Source: Gaoshiqia sp050298035 (GTDB lineage Bacteria > Bacteroidota > Bacteroidia > Bacteroidales > Prolixibacteraceae). From it: a stretch of DNA of 20,083 nt. Position 1 is the first letter of the stretch, and every line of letters begins with the position of its first letter. The stretch covers positions 1-20,083 of the forward strand of contig JBNKTK010000065.1 of NCBI GenBank assembly GCA_050298035.1, given 5' to 3'. The notes beneath the pieces were generated by a model. It was not told the origin of the DNA. It ran no database searches and worked only from the letters and a program-made list of their open reading frames with translations. Below are positions 15,121 to 20,083 of the stretch, piece by piece. The translations under genes were made by a program, and so were the position numbers.

Positions 15121-16191
15121 ATGAAGAAGCATAATTTTTATGCGGGACCCTCAATTTTACCCGAATACACGAAACAAAAAGTAGCCGAAGCTGCCATCGA
15201 CTTTGCCGGTACCGGACTTTCTGTGATGGAAGTTTCCCACCGCGGGAAAGAGTTTGTAGCAGTAATGGATGAGGCTATTGCGCTCGTTAAAGAATTGCTT
15301 AAAGTTCCGGAAGGTTATTCTGTGTTGTTTTTGCAAGGTGGTGCCAGCCTGCAGTTTCTGATGCTTCCTTACAACCTGATGAAATCGAAAGCAGCTTATT
15401 TGAATACCGGTGCATGGGCTTCGAAAGCAATGAAGGAAGCTAAATTCTTTGGCGAAGTTGTGGAAGTTGCTTCTTCAAAAGACCAAAATTTCAACTACAT
15501 CCCAAAATCATATGATGTTCCTGCTGATGTCGATTATTTGCACATCACGACAAACAATACCATTTTCGGTACTGAACTGAAATCAGATCCAGAAGTTGGC
15601 GTTCGTTTGGTTGCCGATATGTCGTCTGATATTTTCAGTCGCCCGATTGATGTTGCAAAGTACGATCTTATTTATGCCGGTGCACAGAAAAACCTGGGAC
15701 CTTCAGGTGCTACACTGGTTATCGTGAAAGACGATGTACTTGGTAAAGCCGGTCGTACAATCCCAACAATGTTGGATTACGAAATTCATATTAAAAACGA
15801 CTCCATGTTCAATACTCCGTCAACCGTAGCTGTGTTTGCTTGTTTGCAAACATTGAAATGGCTAAAAGAAAACGGTGGCATTGAAGAAATGGAGAAAGTA
15901 AATATTGCAAAAGCCGACTTACTGTATGGCGAGCTTGACCGCAATAAACTGTTCGTTCCTACTGTTCCCGATCCTGAAGACCGTTCACGCATGAACGTGA
16001 CTTTTGTGATGGCTCCGGGATATGAAGAACTGGAAAAACCATTCCTCGACTTTGCAACGTCAAAAGGTATGGTCGGATTGAAAGGACACCGCTCAGTGGG
16101 TGGTTTCAGGGCATCTACATACAATGCTCTTCCAATTGAAAGCATTCAGGCTTTGGTTGATTGCATGAAAGAATTCGAAGCAAATAATTAA
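15121..16191 (+). CDS. serC: Phosphoserine aminotransferase
   Basis: This 356-residue PLP enzyme of the class V aminotransferase fold converts 3-phosphohydroxypyruvate and glutamate to phosphoserine, the second step of serine synthesis. NFYAGPSILP (5-14), SVMEVSHRGKEF (34-45), LFLQGGASLQF (69-79), ITTNNTIFGTE (142-152) and VADMSSDIFSRP are family blocks. Lys190 in YAGAQKNLGPSG is the expected Schiff-base lysine. GLKGHRSVGGFRASTYNA near the C-terminus binds the substrate phosphate. The usual length and start support ATG 15121. A strong terminator directly follows, before serA. The same enzyme can act in pyridoxine synthesis. The 198-bp leader upstream includes an inverted repeat CCATGTT/AACATGG (14984-15007) and a 23-codon open frame (14950-15021) of unknown meaning. 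Confidence 0.97.
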   Translation: MKKHNFYAGPSILPEYTKQKVAEAAIDFAGTGLSVMEVSHRGKEFVAVMDEAIALVKELLKVPEGYSVLFLQGGASLQFLMLPYNLMKSKAAYLNTGAWASKAMKEAKFFGEVVEVASSKDQNFNYIPKSYDVPADVDYLHITTNNTIFGTELKSDPEVGVRLVADMSSDIFSRPIDVAKYDLIYAGAQKNLGPSGATLVIVKDDVLGKAGRTIPTMLDYEIHIKNDSMFNTPSTVAVFACLQTLKWLKENGGIEEMEKVNIAKADLLYGELDRNKLFVPTVPDPEDRSRMNVTFVMAPGYEELEKPFLDFATSKGMVGLKGHRSVGGFRASTYNALPIESIQALVDCMKEFEANN

Positions 16192-16199
16192 TATAAAAG

Positions 16200-16232
16200 A
16201 AAAGCAGGATGGGGGTCCTGCTTTCTTTTTTT
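16200..16232 (+). terminator. Intrinsic terminator or attenuator between serC and serA
   Basis: AAAGCAGGA (16201-16209) pairs perfectly with TCCTGCTTT (16216-16224) around a TGGGGG loop, followed by C and seven Ts (16226-16232). The serA ATG lies 13 nt beyond, leaving no room for a separate promoter, so serA expression should depend on read-through. Confidence 0.88.
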
Positions 16233-16245
16233 AAATAGGGGGGTT

Positions 16246-17166
16246 ATGAAAAGGGTATTGATTGCAACCGAAAAGCCTTTTGCGCCGGTTGCGCTTGAAA
16301 AGATTTCAGCCGTTATTGAACAGGCTGGTTACCAGTTGGATTTACTGGAGAAATATCAGGAAAAAACTGATTTTCTTGATGCTGTAAAAGAAGTTGATGC
16401 CGTTATTGTCCGTAGCGATATTGTTGATCGCGAAGTTTTGGATGCGGCGAAGAAGCTGAAAATTGTTGTTCGTGCCGGAGCTGGCTACGACAATGTGGAT
16501 ACGGACTACGCCAAAGAAAGGGACGTGGTGGTGATGAACACTCCCGGCCAAAATTCGAATGCTGTTGCCGAGTTGGCTATTGGGCTGGCAATTTACGGTA
16601 TCCGCGAGTTTTTCAACGGTAAGCCTGGTGGCGAACTGCGCGGCCGGACATTGGGCCTGCACGGTTACGGATACGTTGCCCGGAATGTACACCGCATTGC
16701 ACGCGCATTTGGGATGAATGTGAAAGTTTATACCCGTTACAGTAAAGGGCAGGCGGCATCTCAGGGAATTGAAGTGACCAACTCGCTGGAAGAGTTGTAT
16801 GCCGTGTCCGATGTGGTTTCAATTCATGTGCCGGCACGTGGCGAACACATTGGTTCGGTTAGCATGGATGTGCTGAAGTATTTAAAACAGGGTGCAATCC
16901 TGATCAATACTGCAAGGAAAGAGGTCGTAAATGAAAAAGACCTGTGCCAATTTCTGGATGAACGGAAGGATATCAAATACCTTTCGGATATTGAACCGGA
17001 TTGTGCCGAAGTGTTTAAAGAAAAATATACCGGGCGCTATTTTTTCACTCCCAAGAAAATAGGTGCCCAAACCGAAGAAGCAAACACAAACGCGGGTGTG
17101 GCTGCTGCCGAACAAATTGTTGGCTTTTTCGAAAAGGGAGACGAAACCTTTCGGGTAAACAAGTGA
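16246..17166 (+). CDS. serA: D-3-phosphoglycerate dehydrogenase, short form without ACT domain
   Basis: This 306-residue D-2-hydroxyacid dehydrogenase oxidises 3-phosphoglycerate to 3-phosphohydroxypyruvate with NAD, the step before SerC. VVRAGAGYDNVD (74-85), NTPGQNSNAVAELAIG (98-113), the nucleotide-binding GYGYVA (140-145; the third Gly of GxGxxG is Ala) and LINTARKEVVNE (219-230, catalytic Arg224) are visible. There is no C-terminal ACT domain, so serine feedback as in E. coli SerA is not expected. The usual TPH motif carrying the catalytic His is replaced by TPKKIGAQTEE (268-278). From memory this Lys-Lys form is shared by other Bacteroidota SerA proteins, so it is probably a lineage trait, not a defect. 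The gene follows serC after a terminator and precedes a DUF1015 gene. The SerA call rests largely on this context. Confidence 0.9.
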   Translation: MKRVLIATEKPFAPVALEKISAVIEQAGYQLDLLEKYQEKTDFLDAVKEVDAVIVRSDIVDREVLDAAKKLKIVVRAGAGYDNVDTDYAKERDVVVMNTPGQNSNAVAELAIGLAIYGIREFFNGKPGGELRGRTLGLHGYGYVARNVHRIARAFGMNVKVYTRYSKGQAASQGIEVTNSLEELYAVSDVVSIHVPARGEHIGSVSMDVLKYLKQGAILINTARKEVVNEKDLCQFLDERKDIKYLSDIEPDCAEVFKEKYTGRYFFTPKKIGAQTEEANTNAGVAAAEQIVGFFEKGDETFRVNK

Positions 17167-17173
17167 ATGGATT

Positions 17174-17220
17174 GCCATTATTAATTATCAATTAATATTC
17201 AATCAGTAATGGTGTTTTTT
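17174..17220 (+). terminator. Possible weak terminator after serA
   Basis: CCATTA (17175-17180) pairs with TAATGG (17207-17212), with an inner AT-only stem TTAATT/AATTAA, followed by G and six Ts (17215-17220). The stem is AT-rich and weak. If active it would separate serA from the DUF1015 gene. Confidence 0.35.
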
Positions 17221-17258
17221 ATTGGTTTCCCGAAGGAAAAGAAAGATAATTGCACACT

Positions 17259-17266
17259 TAAATTTG
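17259..17266 (+). promoter_or_regulatory. Possible -7 element before the DUF1015 gene
   Basis: TAAATTTG matches TAnnTTTG fully but has no -33 match, and would leave only about 6 nt of leader before ATG 17279. Weak candidate. Confidence 0.25.
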
Positions 17267-17278
17267 AAAGTTGATTTT

Positions 17279-18529
17279 ATGGCGAACGTAAAGGCATTTA
17301 AAGGACTACGTCCTCCCCGGGAAATTGCCAAAGATTTGGCTTGCCTTCCCTATGATGTGATGAACACTGAGGAAGCTGCCCGTATGGCAGAAGGAAAAGA
17401 AAATTCATTGCTGCATATTACCCGTGCAGAGATTGACTGCCCCGAAGGGACTGATATTCATTCGGAAACGGTTTACAATAAGGCTGTTGAAAGTTTTGAG
17501 GCATTCCAGGAAAAGGGCTGGTTAGTTGAAGATGAAGAGGCTCGTTTCTACATTTATGCACAAACTATGAATGGCCGTACCCAGTACGGAATTGTTGGCG
17601 CTGCTGCCTGCGATGATTATCACAACGGGATTATTAAGAAACACGAGTTAACTCGTCCGGATAAAGAAGAGGACCGCATGATCCTGACCCGTTACCTGAA
17701 TGCGAATATCGAACCTGTTTTCTTTTCATATAAAGCTGTTCCCGAAATTGATGCCATTGTTGAGAGCATTGTGAAAAATCAGGAGGCTGATTATGACTTT
17801 GTTGCCGAAGATGGTTTTGGTCATCACTTTTGGACCATTACCGATGCCGCAACCAATAAGGAAATTGAGAAGCTGTTTGCCGAAAAAGTGGCTGCAACTT
17901 ACGTGGCTGACGGTCATCATCGTACTGCCGCAGCAGCTCGCATTGGCCTGGAGAAAAAAGCACAAAACCCAAATCATACAGGAAATGAATCGTACAACTT
18001 CTTCATGGCCGTCCATTTCCCCGACAATCAACTACAGATTATCGATTATAACCGTGTGGTAAAAGACCTGAACGGCTTAAGTGAAGCGGAACTGGTTGAA
18101 AAACTTTCTGTTGGCTTTGACGTTGAAAAGATGGGCGCTGATATTTATAAACCTGCTGACTTGCACGAGTTCAGCATGTATCTCGGTGGTAATTGGTACA
18201 GGTTGACTGCCAAAGACGGAACTTACGATGATGCTGACCCGATCAGTGTATTGGATGTAACGATTCTTTCGAAACAGGTACTTGAGCCAATCTTCAATAT
18301 ACAGGACTTGCGGACATCAAAACGGATTGATTTTGTGGGAGGTATTCGTGGTTTAGGTGAATTGAAAAAACGTGTTGACTCCGGCGAAATGAAGGTTGCT
18401 TTTGCCCTGTTCCCGGTTTCAATGAAACAATTGATCGATATTGCCGATACCGGAAATATCATGCCGCCAAAAACGACCTGGTTCGAACCAAAGCTTCGTT
18501 CCGGTTTGGTTATTCATAAACTCGACTAA
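17279..18529 (+). CDS. DUF1015 family protein linked to serine synthesis
   Basis: This 416-residue soluble protein of unproven function belongs to DUF1015. The family pattern is seen in FKGLRPPREIAKDLACLPYD (N-terminus), TRPDKEEDRMILT (125-137), YVADGHHRTAAAAR (208-221), FFMAVHFPDNQLQIIDYNRV (241-260) and the C-terminal DFVGGIRGLGEL and LRSGLVIHKLD. I chose ATG 17279 (MANVKAFKGL) over upstream starts because family members begin there. In Bacteroidota and other anaerobes this gene commonly sits next to serC-serA (from memory), as here, 112 bp after serA. The DGHHR block resembles the active-site motif of ParB/sulfiredoxin-fold proteins, including free-serine kinases, so a role in phosphoserine/serine exchange is an attractive but untested idea. 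No serB phosphatase is seen in the window. Confidence 0.9.
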   Translation: MANVKAFKGLRPPREIAKDLACLPYDVMNTEEAARMAEGKENSLLHITRAEIDCPEGTDIHSETVYNKAVESFEAFQEKGWLVEDEEARFYIYAQTMNGRTQYGIVGAAACDDYHNGIIKKHELTRPDKEEDRMILTRYLNANIEPVFFSYKAVPEIDAIVESIVKNQEADYDFVAEDGFGHHFWTITDAATNKEIEKLFAEKVAATYVADGHHRTAAAARIGLEKKAQNPNHTGNESYNFFMAVHFPDNQLQIIDYNRVVKDLNGLSEAELVEKLSVGFDVEKMGADIYKPADLHEFSMYLGGNWYRLTAKDGTYDDADPISVLDVTILSKQVLEPIFNIQDLRTSKRIDFVGGIRGLGELKKRVDSGEMKVAFALFPVSMKQLIDIADTGNIMPPKTTWFEPKLRSGLVIHKLD

Positions 18530-18553
18530 TACATACTGAGACAAGTGATAAAA

Positions 18554-18587
18554 ACAAACCCCGGAACATTGTTGCCCCGGGGTTTGT
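18554..18587. terminator. Bidirectional terminator between convergent genes
   Basis: ACAAACCCCGG (18554-18564) pairs perfectly with CCGGGGTTTGT (18577-18587), an 11-bp stem with a 12-nt loop. The minus strand runs on into TTTTATC, good for the acidic-protein gene. The + strand side is less T-rich but serves the DUF1015 gene. Confidence 0.82.
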
Positions 18588-18606
18588 CATTTATGGTTCG
18601 TTGTGA

Positions 18607-19011
18607 CTAATCTTCGTCGTCATCCATGTCTTCGTCCATGTCATCATCATCCATGTCATCATCGTATGAATCATCGTCATCGTCTTCTCCTTCGATGTCA
18701 TCCGGAATGTCGATGTCCTCAGAGTATTTATCTTCGTATGCTTCCCGTGATTCTTCCTTCAATACACCTTCATCATCGTAGTCTTCATCCTCGCTGATAA
18801 TGTCAATGGCTTCCTGTGTTGTCATTCGTACCAGGTAATATTTGTCTTCAGTTTCGAAAGGCAATGCGCTAACCAGCATCCCATCTTTATTTGTAAAGCT
18901 GATTAGGTGTTGACTAAAACCGTTCGGATAAACCAGTTTTATTTGCTCTTTTATCTCTTCGTCGAGTTTCTCGTAATCTTTAATAACTCTGGGCTTGCTG
19001 CTGATAGTCAT
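18607..19011 (-). CDS. Small protein with extremely acidic C-terminal tail
   Basis: This 134-residue protein belongs to no family I can assign a function to. Residues 1-75 look folded (KPRVIKDYEKLDEEIKEQIK, LVYPNGFSQHLISFTNKDG, YYLVRMTTQEAIDII). From about 75 the chain turns acidic, and 22 of the last 28 residues are Asp or Glu, in repeats such as DDDDMDEDMDDDED. Similar Bacteroidota proteins are sometimes labelled DNA primase, for which I see no motif. The ATG at 19011 is chosen because it is preceded by AAGGAGG (19026-19020), the clearest Shine-Dalgarno site in the window, while the longer form from 19092 lacks one. The layout (small domain plus poly-acid tail) recalls the RNA polymerase delta subunit of Firmicutes and DNA-mimic proteins, by analogy only. 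It is convergent with DUF1015. Confidence 0.85.
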   Translation of the reverse strand: MTISSKPRVIKDYEKLDEEIKEQIKLVYPNGFSQHLISFTNKDGMLVSALPFETEDKYYLVRMTTQEAIDIISEDEDYDDEGVLKEESREAYEDKYSEDIDIPDDIEGEDDDDDSYDDDMDDDDMDEDMDDDED

Positions 19012-19217
19012 CTTATTATCCTCCTTTTTATCAAGGCCGTAAAGGCACTGGGCAATCTTTTTTAATGTTTTTAATTTGGTCGAAAAATACAAAAATGAAG
19101 CAATAAAAAAATAGGTTGAATAGCATTCGGCTTAAAAATATTGCAATTAGTTGGGCTATGGAGGTGACCTCTTTGTCCATTCTGTTGAGAATCAGACGAA
19201 ATATGAATAAAAAAACT

Positions 19218-19829
19218 TTATAAAATATTCCCGATCTGAATTCTGGGCATCGTTTTCAGGTCAAAAAAAGCATTAATCAATCCAACTTCCCGGAAGTTAT
19301 GCAGGGTGTCGGGAGTTATGTCCGATTCGTAAATCAGTTCCTGGTCGAGCAGTAATTGGCGTTGGGTGCCATTTAGCAGTGGGGTAGTAGGTGTTAGCCA
19401 GTTTTCGCCATCAAAAAAAACCAGGTTGGCAATCGTGCAGTCGGTAATATGCCCGTTTTTAACGATGATAATTTCATCGGCATCGCCACGTTGGGCAAGC
19501 AACTCATTTAAGAGCGTTCGGTCGGCATATTTCAAATGATAGTCGATGTGGTCACATTGCACCAGTTTCAGTTTGTTGAAGGTTCTCGGCGCTTGCGGGA
19601 TAAACTCAATTTTTTCGATCTCACGGCTGTAAACAACCCGACATCGGTACAGACCTTTCCGGCAGTCCGTCGGCACTGAAATTATTTCTTTCAGGTCAAT
19701 TGGCTCAAAAATATCAAACAGCTCGGCGCGGGCAGCATTCAATCTGCCGTTGTGGTAATCCAGGTTGTACAGGAATCCCTTTTCAAGCTTTATTGTTTCC
19801 NNNNNNNNNNTTTCCAGCAATTGGCACAT
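19218..19829 (-). CDS. pabC: PabC-like class IV aminotransferase (4-amino-4-deoxychorismate lyase)
   Basis: This class IV PLP enzyme is expected to split 4-amino-4-deoxychorismate into p-aminobenzoate and pyruvate for folate synthesis. YHNGRLNAAR near the N-terminus, Lys95 in DYHLKYADR (the likely PLP lysine), DEIIIVKNGHITDCTIANLVFF and the C-terminal LLNGTQRQLLL fit the family. The frame is interrupted by the N-run at 19801-19810. If the TTTCC shared by both flanks is merged, the N-terminus becomes MCQLLETIKLEKG and the protein is 198 residues. ATG at 19829 lies inside the end of pabB, so the two genes overlap and are probably translationally coupled. It is short for class IV enzymes but normal for this Bacteroidota type. 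Some relatives are branched-chain aminotransferases; the pabB partner makes PabC more likely. Confidence 0.87.
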   Translation of the reverse strand: MCQLLEXXXXETIKLEKGFLYNLDYHNGRLNAARAELFDIFEPIDLKEIISVPTDCRKGLYRCRVVYSREIEKIEFIPQAPRTFNKLKLVQCDHIDYHLKYADRTLLNELLAQRGDADEIIIVKNGHITDCTIANLVFFDGENWLTPTTPLLNGTQRQLLLDQELIYESDITPDTLHNFREVGLINAFFDLKTMPRIQIGNIL

Positions 19830-20083
19830 ATACTTTATTTACAAGTTCGCGATATTCATCTTCGCATTGGCTTAAGTGGGTTATCCCTCCGCCACTTTTA
19901 AAAACGAAGTGGTCATCCTGCTTTTCCAGGTAACGGATCAACACGCAGCTGTCCACGCCCTTTCCGTCAAAAATACCACAAATACCGGTGTAGTAGCCAC
20001 GGTTGTATTTTTCAGCTTCCTTGATTATTTCCACTGTCTTTTTCTTTGGTGCACCGCTGATTGATCCTGCCGGCAACATTTCG
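19783..20083 (-). CDS. pabB: PabB, aminodeoxychorismate synthase component I (C-terminal part, runs off the window)
   Basis: Only the last 95 or so residues are in the window. The gene continues past 20083, since the first visible residues are internal (EMLPAGSISGAPKKK). The chorismate-binding fold is recognised by PAGSISGAPKKKTVEII, GYYTGICGIFDGKG, FKSGGGITHLSQCEDEY and ELVNKVYVPIA. PabB aminates chorismate to 4-amino-4-deoxychorismate with ammonia from a glutaminase partner. TrpE and other chorismate enzymes share the fold, but the overlapping pabC-like gene favours PabB. Its stop is TGA at 19785-19783 if the N-run is closed by merging the shared TTTCC, giving a terminus of VPIAGNNKA. Without that repair the end cannot be stated exactly. 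Confidence 0.87.
   Translation of the reverse strand, partial: EMLPAGSISGAPKKKTVEIIKEAEKYNRGYYTGICGIFDGKGVDSCVLIRYLEKQDDHFVFKSGGGITHLSQCEDEYRELVNKVYVPIAGXXXXGNNKA
19801..19810. other. Assembly gap (10 Ns), probably artificial
   Basis: Ten Ns sit in the pabB/pabC overlap. The left flank ends in TTTCC (19796-19800) and the right flank begins with TTTCC (19811-19815). Removing the Ns and one copy restores both proteins, so the true sequence probably has no gap here. Confidence 0.8.

Noticed and set aside
18603..18797. Plus-strand frame rich in His, Arg and Pro opposite the acidic protein
   Set aside because: The composition is simply the antisense of Asp/Glu repeat codons (GAT/GAC to ATC/GTC and shifted CAT/CGT). 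The real gene is on the minus strand with a strong Shine-Dalgarno site.
19161..19171. GAGGTGACCTC palindrome between pabC and the acidic-protein gene
   Set aside because: An 11-bp odd palindrome with a 1-nt centre cannot form a hairpin. It could be an operator, but it is single and not placed at any promoter I can identify.
1..20083. CRISPR arrays, tRNA, rRNA, insertion sequences or prophage genes
   Set aside because: No regularly spaced repeats, cloverleaf-like segments, transposase or phage proteins were recognised anywhere in the window.

Overview
The window is typical Bacteroidota DNA, probably from the Marinilabiliales/Prolixibacteraceae side. This is judged from protein style only. The signs are an ECF-sigma/FecR/SusC/SusD block, Bacteroidota-type -7 elements (TAnnTTTG), few Shine-Dalgarno sites, and a serC-serA-DUF1015 cluster. 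A run of 10 Ns near the right end shows it is draft assembly.

Region 1 (about 1-12262) is a polysaccharide utilisation locus (PUL) on the + strand: ECF sigma factor, FecR-like anti-sigma factor, a SusC-like TonB-dependent transporter with an N-terminal STN signalling domain, and a SusD-like lipoprotein, closed by a strong terminator. The fecR-susC gap holds a predicted minus-strand RNA of about 97 nt, with well-placed -33/-7 elements and an intrinsic terminator. It resembles the cis-antisense RNAs known to repress PULs in Bacteroides. Next come two secreted glycosidases, a GH9 endoglucanase-type enzyme and a GH51 arabinofuranosidase, pointing to plant beta-glucan or hemicellulose. Both are broken as written: GH9 by an in-frame TAG, GH51 by a 2-nt CA duplication. 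In each case one catalytic carboxylate is cut off from the other.

Region 2 (about 12263-18600) is housekeeping: an Hpt phosphotransfer protein (minus strand), gcvT, a ComB-like phosphatase, then serC, serA and a DUF1015 protein. The theme is serine/glycine and one-carbon metabolism. No serB is seen, and DUF1015 carries a DGHHR motif recalling ParB/sulfiredoxin-fold free-serine kinases. A strong terminator separates serC from serA, whose start codon lies only 13 nt further on.

Region 3 (about 18600-20083, minus strand) has a small protein with an extremely acidic tail and an overlapping pabB-pabC pair for p-aminobenzoate synthesis, with pabB running off the right edge. The 10-N gap falls in the pabB/pabC overlap. 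Its flanks share TTTCC, and merging that repeat restores both reading frames, so the gap looks artificial.
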